A DNA stretch of 25,429 nt from an uncultured Eubacteriales bacterium (GTDB lineage: Bacteria > Bacillota > Clostridia > Lachnospirales > Lachnospiraceae), in NCBI GenBank assembly GCA_949286775.1, contig CASEDW010000066.1, positions 1 through 25,429 of the forward strand, in the 5' to 3' direction. The notes under the pieces are model-generated. The model saw nothing but the letters and a program-made list of their open reading frames with translations. It was not told the DNA's origin and did not search any database. The translations under genes and the position numbers were made by a program. Shown in pieces: positions 5,990 to 13,745 of this stretch (positions are counted from its first letter, which is position 1; the number at the start of each line of letters is the position of its first letter).

Positions 5990-7380
5990 TGTCAGATGTA
6001 TTAAAAAAAGTTCCTGTCAGAGAGCAGGATCCAAAGGTTCGTGCTACTAACTTTGACGAAGTATGTTATGGATATAATAAAGAAGAGGCAATGGAAGAAG
6101 CTTCGCGCTGCATTCACTGTAAAAATGCAAAATGCATCCAGGGATGTCCTGTAGGTATAAATATCCCTGAGTTTATAGGAAAAGTTAAAGAGGGAGACTT
6201 CGAAGAGGCTTATAATATAATAAGCCAGTCCAGCGCGCTTCCGGCAGTCTGCGGACGTGTTTGTCCTCAGGAGAGCCAGTGCGAAGGAAAATGTATTAGA
6301 GGCATCAAAGGCGAGCCTGTTTCTATCGGAAAACTCGAGAGATTCGTGGCTGACTGGGCAAGGGAAAACGATATCAAGCCAAAGACATGCGCTATGAGAA
6401 ACGGCCACAAGATCGCTGTTATCGGTTCAGGCCCTGCCGGACTTACATGCGCGGGAGACCTTGCACGTTTAGGATATGACGTAACGATATTTGAAGCGCT
6501 TCATAAAGCAGGAGGCGTTCTCGTATACGGAATTCCTGAATTCCGTCTTCCTAAAGACGAAGTTGTTGAAAAAGAAGTTGAAAACGTTAAATCCCTCGGA
6601 GTTAAGATTGAGACTAATGTTATCATAGGCAAATCAGTTACGATAGATGAACTCATCGAAGAAGAAGGATACGAGGCTGTATTTATCGGTTCGGGCGCGG
6701 GACTTCCGATGTTTATGGGAATCCCCGGCGAGCAGGCAAACGGCGTATTTTCGGCAAATGAGTATCTGACGCGTAATAACCTTATGAAGGCGTTCAGAGA
6801 CGATTACGATACTCCTATTGCCCATGGCAAAAAAGTTGTCGTAGTAGGCGGCGGAAACGTAGCTATGGACGCGGCGAGAACGGCACTTCGTCTCGGAGCG
6901 GAAACTCATATCGTATACAGACGAAGCGAGAAAGAACTTCCTGCGCGAGTAGAAGAAGTTCATCACGCTAAAGAAGAGGGAATCATTTTTGACCTTCTTA
7001 CAAATCCTGTGAAGATCCTTGTTGACGAGGATGAAAATGTCAAAGGAGTACGCTGTATCAGAATGGAACTCGGCGAACCGGATTCATCAGGAAGAAGACG
7101 TCCTGTGGCTATTCCGGGTTCAGAGTTTGAAATAGAGGCTGACACAGTCATCATGTCCCTTGGAACATCGCCAAATCCTCTTATCTCTTCAACTACAAAA
7201 GGTCTCGACATAAACAAATGGAAATGCATCGTTGCCGATGAAGATAACGGACAGACGTCTAAAGAAGGCGTTTTCGCCGGCGGCGACGCGGTAACAGGTG
7301 CGGCTACAGTTATCCTCGCGATGGGCGCGGGAAAAGCCGCGGCAAAAGGTATAGACGAATATATCAAAAGTAAACAGTAA
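5989..7380 (+). CDS. nfnB: NfnB/SudA, NADPH-binding bifurcating flavoprotein subunit (glutamate synthase small-chain family)
   Basis: Large subunit partner of NfnA, 463 aa. The N-terminal domain has two cysteine clusters for [4Fe-4S] centres: Cys41, 44, 49 and 53, then Cys88, 92, 98 and 102. A first Rossmann motif (AVIGSGPAGL, about 143-152) binds FAD and a second (VVVGGGNVAMD, about 284-294) binds NADPH. The C-terminal GVFAGGDAVTG closes the flavin site. The family also contains the GltD small chain of glutamate synthase, and many such genes are annotated that way. The upstream nfnA-like gene and the absence of a GltB large subunit favour Nfn/Sud. Start and upstream stop overlap as TAATG, with GGAGG 11 nt upstream. 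A perfect hairpin terminator follows. Confidence 0.9.
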   Translation: MSDVLKKVPVREQDPKVRATNFDEVCYGYNKEEAMEEASRCIHCKNAKCIQGCPVGINIPEFIGKVKEGDFEEAYNIISQSSALPAVCGRVCPQESQCEGKCIRGIKGEPVSIGKLERFVADWARENDIKPKTCAMRNGHKIAVIGSGPAGLTCAGDLARLGYDVTIFEALHKAGGVLVYGIPEFRLPKDEVVEKEVENVKSLGVKIETNVIIGKSVTIDELIEEEGYEAVFIGSGAGLPMFMGIPGEQANGVFSANEYLTRNNLMKAFRDDYDTPIAHGKKVVVVGGGNVAMDAARTALRLGAETHIVYRRSEKELPARVEEVHHAKEEGIIFDLLTNPVKILVDEDENVKGVRCIRMELGEPDSSGRRRPVAIPGSEFEIEADTVIMSLGTSPNPLISSTTKGLDINKWKCIVADEDNGQTSKEGVFAGGDAVTGAATVILAMGAGKAAAKGIDEYIKSKQ

Positions 7381-7391
7381 ATGAGTTTATT

Positions 7392-7422
7392 ACAGACAGA
7401 GGTCAAACCTCTGTCTGTTTTT
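7392..7422 (+). terminator. Intrinsic terminator of nfnAB
   Basis: A perfect 12-bp stem, ACAGACAGAGGT (7392-7403) with ACCTCTGTCTGT (7407-7418), has a CAA loop and a T5 tail. It ends 23 nt before the next gene. Confidence 0.92.
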
Positions 7423-7445
7423 CGCAAAAAACGGAGCGGATTTCT

Positions 7446-9290
7446 ATGGGCTTTTTACCAATTACAAATAGAGAAATGAAGGAACTTGGCTGGGAGAGGC
7501 CTGATTTCGTATATGTCATAGGAGACGCGTATGTGGATCATTCTTCGTTCGGGCCTGCGATCATAAGCCGTGTTCTTGAGGTGCACGGTTTTAAAATCGC
7601 GATCATATCACAGCCTGACTGGACAGATGATGAGAGCATAACTGAATTCGGCGAGCCAAGACTGGGTTTTCTTGTCAGCGCCGGAAATATGGACTCGATG
7701 GTAAATCACTATACCGTCAATAAAAAGCGGCGTCATGAAGACGCTTATACTCCGGGCGGGGTTTCCGGCAAAAGACCTGATTACGCGACGATAGTATACT
7801 GCAATCTTATAAAACGAAAATACAAAAAGAAACCGATCCTGATCGGAGGCATAGAGGCGAGCTTAAGAAGACTGGCGCATTATGACTACTGGTCGGACAA
7901 GATAAAGCGCTCTATCCTGATGGATTCAGGCGCGGATATCCTGATGTACGGAATGGGGGAACTTGCCGTCGTTGAGATAGCGGAAGCCCTTGAAAGCGGC
8001 ATGGATGTTTCAGACATCACCTTTGTCAGAGGTACTGTCTATAAAACCCGGGAAATCGATAACGTCTGTGAGGGAATACTTCTTCCTGAATATGACGAGC
8101 TGATGAAAGACCGTATAAACTACGCGAAAAGTTTTTATATACAATATCAGAACACCGACTTTCACCTGGCAAAACCGCTGATAGAAAAATATGGCGAAAA
8201 GAGATACATAGTTCAAAATCCGCCTCAAAGACCGCTTACAATGCAGGAAATGGATGATATCTATGAACTGCCCTATATGAATACTTTTCATCCGTCTTAC
8301 AAAAAATACGGCGGCGTTCCGGCGATCAAAGAGATAAAGTTCTCCCTTACGAGCAACAGGGGGTGCTTTGGAGGATGCAGTTTCTGCGCCCTTACATTTC
8401 ATCAGGGAAGAGTCGTTCAGGTAAGAAGTCATGAGTCGCTGATAAAAGAAGCAAAGAAAATGACGGAAGAGCCTGAATTTAAAGGCTATATCCATGACGT
8501 TGGAGGACCTACCGCGAACTTCAGAAGACCCGCATGTGACAAACAGCTGACAAAGGGAGTCTGCAAAAACAGACAGTGTCTTTTTCCGACACCATGTAAA
8601 AATCTTGTGGCGGATCATTCTGATTATATAGCGCTTCTTAGAAAACTGAGGGCTTTGCCGAAAGTAAAAAAAGTATTTGTCAGATCAGGAGTCAGATTCG
8701 ACTATGTCATAGCCGATAAAAAAACTGACTTTTTGAAGGAACTGTGCAAATATCATGTGAGCGGACAGCTTCGTGTTGCGCCTGAACATATTTCCGACAG
8801 AGTATTAAAATATATGGGAAAACCCGGATATCCGATATACAGGCAGTTCTGCGACAGATTTGACAAATTGAACAGGGAGCTTAAATTAAATCAGTATATG
8901 CTTCCATATCTGATGTCGTCCCATCCGGGGTCTCATATCGAGGATGCGATCAGACTTGCCGAATATATCAGAGATCTGGGATATATGCCTGAGCAGGTTC
9001 AGGATTTTTATCCGACGCCGTCCACATTGTCAACTGTCATGTACTGCACAGGAGTTGATCCGAGAACGATGGAAAAGGTATATGTGCCGAAGACGAGTCA
9101 TGAAAAGGCTGTTCAGAGGGCGTTGATTCAATACAGAAAACCTGAAAATTATGAGCTTGTAAAAGAGGCGCTTTTAAAATCCGGCAGGACTGATCTGATA
9201 GGATTCGACAGAAAAAAATGTCTGATACCGCCGAGAAAGATAGAACATACGAAACGACGTCATATTGACGGAAAAAGAAAAATAAAGTAG
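7446..9290 (+). CDS. YgiQ-family radical SAM protein
   Basis: A 614-aa YgiQ-type protein (UPF0313), a radical-SAM family of unknown substrate. The N-terminal region (FLPITNREMKELGWERPDFV and DAYVDHSSFGPAIISRVLE) is typical and precedes the radical-SAM core. The [4Fe-4S]/SAM motif is GCFGGCSFCALTFHQGR near residues 306-322. A second cysteine-rich segment follows (CKNRQCLFPTPCKN, about 375-388). The C-terminal part (QVQDFYPTPSTLSTVMYCTG) is also family-typical. Length is within the family range. The ATG at 7446 has ACGGAGCGGA upstream. The gene starts just after the nfnAB terminator, so it has its own promoter or depends on read-through. A dispersed repeat begins 8 nt after its stop. Confidence 0.92.
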   Translation: MGFLPITNREMKELGWERPDFVYVIGDAYVDHSSFGPAIISRVLEVHGFKIAIISQPDWTDDESITEFGEPRLGFLVSAGNMDSMVNHYTVNKKRRHEDAYTPGGVSGKRPDYATIVYCNLIKRKYKKKPILIGGIEASLRRLAHYDYWSDKIKRSILMDSGADILMYGMGELAVVEIAEALESGMDVSDITFVRGTVYKTREIDNVCEGILLPEYDELMKDRINYAKSFYIQYQNTDFHLAKPLIEKYGEKRYIVQNPPQRPLTMQEMDDIYELPYMNTFHPSYKKYGGVPAIKEIKFSLTSNRGCFGGCSFCALTFHQGRVVQVRSHESLIKEAKKMTEEPEFKGYIHDVGGPTANFRRPACDKQLTKGVCKNRQCLFPTPCKNLVADHSDYIALLRKLRALPKVKKVFVRSGVRFDYVIADKKTDFLKELCKYHVSGQLRVAPEHISDRVLKYMGKPGYPIYRQFCDRFDKLNRELKLNQYMLPYLMSSHPGSHIEDAIRLAEYIRDLGYMPEQVQDFYPTPSTLSTVMYCTGVDPRTMEKVYVPKTSHEKAVQRALIQYRKPENYELVKEALLKSGRTDLIGFDRKKCLIPPRKIEHTKRRHIDGKRKIK

Positions 9291-9298
9291 AATCATGA

Positions 9299-9369
9299 GC
9301 CAAGGGACAAATGAACACAAAATCGGATGCCTGAAGACGATTTTGTGTATATGAGAACTGCTAAAAAGT
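9299..9369 (+). repeat. Dispersed structured repeat, short copy
   Basis: This is the 5' third of the element found at 24098, starting GCCAAGGGAC 8 nt after the ygiQ stop. One extra T relative to the long copy makes a perfect 11-bp inverted repeat, ACACAAAATCG with CGATTTTGTGT (about 9314-9344). Similarity ends at CTAAAAA, just before the ribosome-binding site of the 58-aa gene. The A/T and covarying hairpins of the long copies are absent. Confidence 0.85.
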
Positions 9370-9390
9370 ATAAAAATAAAGGAGAACATT

Positions 9391-9567
9391 ATGTCTGAAT
9401 GTACACATGACTGCAATACATGCGGCGGCGGATGCCACTTTGAAACTGCCGACGGACAAAAACCAAGAGATATTCTTGAGGAACTCAAAGGTTTTATGAA
9501 AGACTGCGAAAATGATGAGGAGCTTCAGAAATCCTTTGAAAAGATGGCCGAAGAGATGGAAGCATAA
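9391..9567 (+). CDS. Small N-terminal cysteine-cluster protein (58 aa), unknown function
   Basis: A 58-aa frame between two radical-SAM genes, with a strong AAAGGAG site 8 nt before ATG 9391. The N terminus, MSECTHDCNTCGGGC, carries four cysteines as C-x3-C-x2-C-x3-C plus histidines at 6 and 16, suggesting Fe-S or zinc binding. The rest is acidic and predicted helical (DILEELKGFMKD...), with a fifth cysteine at 39. The cysteine-rich start resembles the leading segment of clostridial Mrp/ApbC-type Fe-S carrier ATPases, but no ATPase domain is present. The next gene starts 12 nt after its stop without a clear ribosome-binding site, so translational coupling is likely. I do not recognise an established family; a role in Fe-S supply to the neighbouring enzymes is inference only. 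Confidence 0.85.
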   Translation: MSECTHDCNTCGGGCHFETADGQKPRDILEELKGFMKDCENDEELQKSFEKMAEEMEA

Positions 9568-9578
9568 AGTTGTAAAAG

Positions 9579-10475
9579 ATGACTGACGGATTATATTCAA
9601 ATTGTCGGCTCTGCCCGAGAAACTGCCAAACTGACAGAACTAAAAAGACGGGATACTGCGGCCAGACGGCGCGCCTTAAAGCCGCCAGAGCAGGACTTCA
9701 TATGTATGAAGAGCCGTTTATATCAGGAAAAAACGGCAGCGGCACAGTTTTCTTTTCGGGATGTTCGATGAAATGCGTCTTTTGTCAGAACATTGAGATT
9801 TCCCGGGACAATAAAGGATTTGAGATAACAAAAGAAAGACTGTCTGAGATTTTTATTGAACAGCAGAACAGGGGAGCTCACAATATTAACATTGTTACAG
9901 GCACACATTTTACGCCGGATATCGCGGAAGCGATCGGGCTGGCAAAGGAAAAGGGATTAAAGATTCCTGTCGTGTGGAACAGCAGCGGATATGAAAAGAG
10001 AGAGACGCTGATGCTGCTTGAAGGTCTGGTGGATATCTGGATGCCTGATTTTAAAACATTGTCGCCGGAACTCGGAAAAAGGTATTTTAACGCTGCCGAT
10101 TATCCAAAGTATGCTATGGATGCTCTCGACTATATGGTATCCGTTTCAAAGATCGAATTTGAAGACGATATGATGATATCGGGCGTTATAGTAAGACACC
10201 TGATGATGCCGGGAAGTTTAATGGACACAAAGAAAGTGCTTAAGTACCTTAGCAGCACTTACGGAGGCAGGATATGGATTTCACTGATGAATCAGTATAC
10301 TCCGATGGGAAATATGCCCTTTGAAGAACTCAACAGAGCCGTTTCAAAAAGAGAATATGACAGAGCAGTCGATTACGCGATTAAACTCGGAATTGAACAG
10401 TGTATGATACAGGAAGGCGAAACAGTGTCTGAAAGTTTCATACCTGAATTTGACGGAACGGGGATAGTCAGATAA
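9579..10475 (+). CDS. PflA-like radical SAM protein (COG1313 type)
   Basis: A 298-aa radical-SAM protein resembling pyruvate formate-lyase activating enzyme homologues of the COG1313/PflX group; its substrate is unknown. The radical-SAM signature is GCSMKCVFCQN, with cysteines at 62, 66 and 69. An N-terminal cluster (Cys9, Cys12, Cys16, Cys27; CRLCPRNC...GYCG) is typical of the group and could bind another metal centre. Later segments include INIVTGTHFTPDI, WNSSGYE and IWMPDFKTL, and a C-terminal WISLMNQYTPMGN. An in-frame stop at 9573 forces the start at or after ATG 9579. There is no good ribosome-binding site, so translation probably depends on the 58-aa gene 12 nt upstream. A strong terminator follows. 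Confidence 0.9.
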   Translation: MTDGLYSNCRLCPRNCQTDRTKKTGYCGQTARLKAARAGLHMYEEPFISGKNGSGTVFFSGCSMKCVFCQNIEISRDNKGFEITKERLSEIFIEQQNRGAHNINIVTGTHFTPDIAEAIGLAKEKGLKIPVVWNSSGYEKRETLMLLEGLVDIWMPDFKTLSPELGKRYFNAADYPKYAMDALDYMVSVSKIEFEDDMMISGVIVRHLMMPGSLMDTKKVLKYLSSTYGGRIWISLMNQYTPMGNMPFEELNRAVSKREYDRAVDYAIKLGIEQCMIQEGETVSESFIPEFDGTGIVR

Positions 10476-10478
10476 TAA

Positions 10479-10522
10479 CAGCCGCAGATGCCAAAAAAAG
10501 GCAGCTGCGGCTGAAGTTTTTT
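10479..10522 (+). terminator. Intrinsic terminator after the PflA-like gene
   Basis: CAGCCGCAG (10479-10487) pairs with CTGCGGCTG (10505-10513). An inner TGCC/GGCA continues the stem after one mismatch, with an A7 loop. T6 follows at 10517-10522. It separates this operon from convergent deoD. Confidence 0.92.
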
Positions 10523-10552
10523 AATCATTAAACATTTTTAATACAGATCTAA

Positions 10553-11278
10553 TCAGTCTATAGATTTCCATGCCGTTTCAAGAGCGACGATCATCATCTC
10601 GTTAAATGATTCGCGGATTTCTTCAGCTGAAAGATACTCTGAACGGAACATATGGTCAGAGATAGAAAGAATGCTGACTGCTTTCTTTTTGCATGCGAGC
10701 GCTTCAAGATAAAGTCCCGCCGTTTCCATTTCAACGCAGAGCATTCCGAGGTCGCGGGCTTTTGCTGGAATATCAGGATTCGCGTTGTAGAACATATCAG
10801 TACAGAATACGTTTCCTACATGAACTTTTGTTCCGCGCTCCTTGCAGATATTAACCGCGTCTGTAAGAAGATCATAATCCGCTGTAGCTGCGAGAGTTCC
10901 CGGCCATTGATACTGGTGAGCGAAGTTTGAGTTTGTGGAAGCAGCCATAGCTACTACGATATCTCTCGGATGCATCTCATCGAGAAAAGCTCCTGCGCTG
11001 CCTACACGGATGATAGACTCAACGTCAAAGAATGTGTAAAGTTCATGGGCGTAAAGAGTCGCTGAAGGAATACCCATTCCTGAACCCATTACAGAGATTT
11101 TTTTGCCTTTGTAAGTGCCGGTGTATCCGAGCATGTTTCTTACGTCATTAAAAAGCACCGGGTCTTCAAGATAAGTCTCGGCAATATATTTCGCGCGGAG
11201 AGGATCTCCCGGCATAAGGACTGCTTTTGCTACTTTGTCTTTATCAGCAACGATGCAGGCTGAAGGTGTTGAAAACAT
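10553..11278 (-). CDS. deoD: Purine-nucleoside phosphorylase, DeoD type
   Basis: Phosphorolytic cleavage of purine (deoxy)ribonucleosides to base and (deoxy)ribose-1-phosphate in nucleoside salvage; cytosolic, and the family is usually a homohexamer. The 241-aa product matches the low-molecular-weight family throughout: MPGDPLRAKYIAETYL near residue 22 (phosphate-binding arginine), GYTGTYKGKKISVMGSGMGIPS, IIRVGSAGAFL, the ribose-binding VEMETAGLYLEAL, and the catalytic aspartate in SISDH. The start has CAGGAGG 8-9 nt upstream. It is monocistronic, divergent from the marR operon, with a near-consensus promoter 50 nt upstream of the start. Confidence 0.96.
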   Translation of the reverse strand: MFSTPSACIVADKDKVAKAVLMPGDPLRAKYIAETYLEDPVLFNDVRNMLGYTGTYKGKKISVMGSGMGIPSATLYAHELYTFFDVESIIRVGSAGAFLDEMHPRDIVVAMAASTNSNFAHQYQWPGTLAATADYDLLTDAVNICKERGTKVHVGNVFCTDMFYNANPDIPAKARDLGMLCVEMETAGLYLEALACKKKAVSILSISDHMFRSEYLSAEEIRESFNEMMIVALETAWKSID

Positions 11279-11324
11279 ATATTATCCTCCTGATTAATAA
11301 TTGTTATAAGTTTCGTACTTTGTA

Positions 11325-11353
11325 AATATAAAGAATTAAGATTGCAATGTCAA
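11325..11353 (-). promoter_or_regulatory. Promoter of deoD
   Basis: On the minus strand a perfect TTGACA (complement of 11348-11353) and TATATT (complement of 11325-11330) are separated by exactly 17 nt. The start would fall near 11318, about 40 nt before the deoD start codon. Confidence 0.75.
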
Positions 11354-11455
11354 GCAGACAGAAGACAGGCGGCTGAAGAAGACAGGATTTCGGCGGTGAT
11401 ATACGGAACTATATCGGTCAAAATATAAAAAATAAATAAACAATATTGTGCAGTA

Positions 11456-11496
11456 TTGACAACAGGTTTTGTTGTGATATTATCTAACGGTGTTAG
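11456..11496 (+). promoter_or_regulatory. marR-ABC operon promoter with palindromic operators
   Basis: TTGACA (11456-11461) and TATTAT (11478-11483) are 16 nt apart. The dyad CTAAC-GGT-GTTAG (11484-11496) starts directly after the -10. A second dyad, ACAAC-N7-GTTGT (11459-11475), overlaps the -35 and spacer. Both sit where MarR-family repressors usually block transcription, so autoregulation is the simplest reading. Confidence 0.75.
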
Positions 11497-11535
11497 TAAA
11501 ACTTTGGAAATATCATATGCAAAGAGGTGAACAGG

Positions 11536-11967
11536 GTGGATGAAGAGATAAAAAAGATTTTTAAAAGGCTTGAAAACTTCAGGTCAAATAATTTTCCGAA
11601 AGTATTTGACATGAACAAAGAAGGCGTAAGGCATGCGCTCATGTTTATTTTTGAAGAAAATAAAAAGGTTACTCCGGGCGATATCAGCAAAAGACTTGGC
11701 GTCAGCACCGCGAGGGTCGCTGTGATCATCAGAAGGCTGCAGGAAAAGGGATTAATCAGAAAAGAGCGGGACGCGAAAGACGGACGAAAGGCCGATATCG
11801 CGCTCACTGACGAAGGAAAAGAATGCGTAAAAAAGATGAAAGAAAAATTTGTATCAGACAGCGTGAAAATAATCGAGACGGTGGGCGTGGAGCGTGTCAA
11901 TACATTTTTAGATATAGCTGAAGAGATAAAAAAAGCCGCGTGCGACCTTAGGGAGAATGTACAGTAA
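11536..11967 (+). CDS. MarR-family transcriptional regulator
   Basis: A winged helix-turn-helix regulator of about 143 aa, first gene of an operon with two ABC exporter subunits. The DNA-binding core is visible: KKVTPGDISKRLGVSTARVAVIIRRLQEKGLIRKERDAKDGRKADIALTDEGKE. Helices flanking it would dimerise and bind ligand. Two GTG starts are possible, 11527 and 11536. The second is preferred because AGAGGTGA (11523-11530) ends 5 nt before it and would overlap the first. The ABC gene starts 28 nt after the stop with its own AGGAGG. MarR proteins beside exporters typically repress them and release on binding a toxic ligand; the ligand here is unknown. Confidence 0.92.
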   Translation: MDEEIKKIFKRLENFRSNNFPKVFDMNKEGVRHALMFIFEENKKVTPGDISKRLGVSTARVAVIIRRLQEKGLIRKERDAKDGRKADIALTDEGKECVKKMKEKFVSDSVKIIETVGVERVNTFLDIAEEIKKAACDLRENVQ

Positions 11968-11995
11968 TAACAGGTAAAAAACTTAGGAGGAAGAC

Positions 11996-13744
11996 ATGAT
12001 AAAAATATTTAAGAATCTGAGCAAAAGAGACGTCGGATATATATTTATATGTATCGGACTTGTCATCTTGCAGGTATGGCTCGAACTTACAATGCCTGAC
12101 TATACTCAGAAATTAACAGAAAGCGTTTCCATGGGAAACATAGAGATGACAGACGTTCTTGTAAACGGAGGATCGATGCTTTTGTGCGCCGTATGCAGCA
12201 TGGGAGCGGCGGTATTATGCGGATTTTTTGCGGCGCAGGTCGCGGCTAATTTTGCGAAAACCCTCAGGATCAGATTGTTTGACAAGATAACGGATTTCGG
12301 CGACGAAGAGATTAATTATTTTACTACGCCGAGTCTTATCACGAGAACAACGAACGACGTCGTTCAGATGCAGATGCTTATAGCCATGGGAATGCAGGTT
12401 ATGATAAAAGCGCCTATACTGGCGATCTGGGCGATAAGCAAAATATCATTTACGAATATGGCATGGACGGCGGCGACGTTTATAACTGTTTTGATAATAG
12501 TTGTGCTGCTGGGCGTGATCATTTTGCTGTGTTATCCGAGATTCAAGAAAATACAGAAACTGACGGACAGATTAAACGATACGGCCCGTGAAAATATTTC
12601 AGGTGTAAGAGTAGTGCGCGCCTTTAACGCCGAAGCTTATCAGGAAAATAAATTCGAAAAAGTAAATCTGGAAGTAACGAAAAATCAGCTTTTTACGACA
12701 AGGGGCATGGGACTTTTAATGCCGATCATGATGCTCTGCATGAGCGGACTCACGCTTGCGATATACTGGATAGGAGCTTACGTTATCGAGGGCGCTCCAC
12801 TGCTTGATAAAGCTGTCGAGATGGGAAATATGACGGCGTTTACCCAGTACGCCATCCAGGTGGTAATGGCGTTTATGATGCTGATTATGATCTTTTTCAT
12901 CCTGCCAAGGACTATGGTATCTGCAAAGCGTATAGAAGAAGTTCTCGACAGAAAATGCAGCATTACATATAAAAAAGATAAAGTAAAAGAAAAAGAGCAG
13001 GGCACAGTTGAATTCAGAAACGTATCTTTTTCATATAAGGACGCGGATAAGCCGTGCCTGTCGGATATCAGTTTTAAGATCAACAAGGGAGAGACGTTCG
13101 CGATTATCGGAGCGACCGGTTCCGGCAAAACAAGCGTTATAAATATGATACCGAGATTTTATGACGCTACAAAAGGCGAAGTTCTGATCGACGGGGTAAA
13201 CGTCAAAGAATATCCTGAAGAACAACTGGAATGCAAGATCGCGGTAGCGCCGCAAAAAGCGATACTGTTCAGAGGCGATCTGAAATCAAATATCACATAT
13301 GGAACAAAAGAAGAAGTCAGAGACGATGATCCGCGTCTTTTAAAGGCGATCGAGATAGCGAAGGCTGATTTTATTTCTGAATTTGAAGATGGTATAAAGA
13401 AAAGAGTAGCTCAGGGCGGTACAAACTTCTCGGGCGGACAGAAGCAGAGAATATCTATTGCGAGAGCCGTATTTAAAAATGCTGAAATCATGATATTTGA
13501 CGATACATTTTCAGCCCTCGACTACAAGACTGATATGCTGGTAAGAAAGGCGCTGAAAGAAAACCTGAAGGATACGACGGTTATTATCGTGGCTCAGAGA
13601 ATAGGAACTATCATGAACGCCGACAAGATAATGGTTCTTGACGAAGGAAAAATAGCGGGAATAGGAACGCATAAAGAGCTGCTTGAGAACTGCGCTGTCT
13701 ATAAAGAAATCGCGCTTTCACAGCTTTCTGAGGAGGAATTGTGA
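11996..13744 (+). CDS. ABC exporter half-transporter, degenerate-site subunit
   Basis: A 582-aa half-transporter with an N-terminal six-helix membrane domain (about residues 15-300) and a C-terminal nucleotide-binding domain. Walker A is GATGSGKTS (about 372), the Q-loop is APQKAIL, the signature is FSGGQ (about 478) and Walker B ends MIFDD (about 500). The usual catalytic glutamate is thus aspartate, and the H-loop histidine is glutamine (VAQR). These are hallmarks of the degenerate ATP site in heterodimeric exporters such as TM287/288 and BmrCD. The next gene provides the canonical partner. AGGAGG precedes the start, and the gene is under the MarR-type promoter. Substrate is unknown; multidrug or peptide export is likely from the family. 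Confidence 0.93.
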   Translation: MIKIFKNLSKRDVGYIFICIGLVILQVWLELTMPDYTQKLTESVSMGNIEMTDVLVNGGSMLLCAVCSMGAAVLCGFFAAQVAANFAKTLRIRLFDKITDFGDEEINYFTTPSLITRTTNDVVQMQMLIAMGMQVMIKAPILAIWAISKISFTNMAWTAATFITVLIIVVLLGVIILLCYPRFKKIQKLTDRLNDTARENISGVRVVRAFNAEAYQENKFEKVNLEVTKNQLFTTRGMGLLMPIMMLCMSGLTLAIYWIGAYVIEGAPLLDKAVEMGNMTAFTQYAIQVVMAFMMLIMIFFILPRTMVSAKRIEEVLDRKCSITYKKDKVKEKEQGTVEFRNVSFSYKDADKPCLSDISFKINKGETFAIIGATGSGKTSVINMIPRFYDATKGEVLIDGVNVKEYPEEQLECKIAVAPQKAILFRGDLKSNITYGTKEEVRDDDPRLLKAIEIAKADFISEFEDGIKKRVAQGGTNFSGGQKQRISIARAVFKNAEIMIFDDTFSALDYKTDMLVRKALKENLKDTTVIIVAQRIGTIMNADKIMVLDEGKIAGIGTHKELLENCAVYKEIALSQLSEEEL

Positions 13745-13745
13745 T

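Noticed and set aside
5989..7380. Glutamate synthase small subunit (GltD)
   Set aside because: Domain content is shared with NfnB, but no glutamate synthase large subunit is nearby and the gene is coupled to an nfnA-type partner.
10221..10240. Another copy of the dispersed repeat (ATGGACACAAAG)
   Set aside because: The match is short, lies inside the PflA-like coding sequence in frame (MDTKKVL) and does not extend, so it is coincidence.
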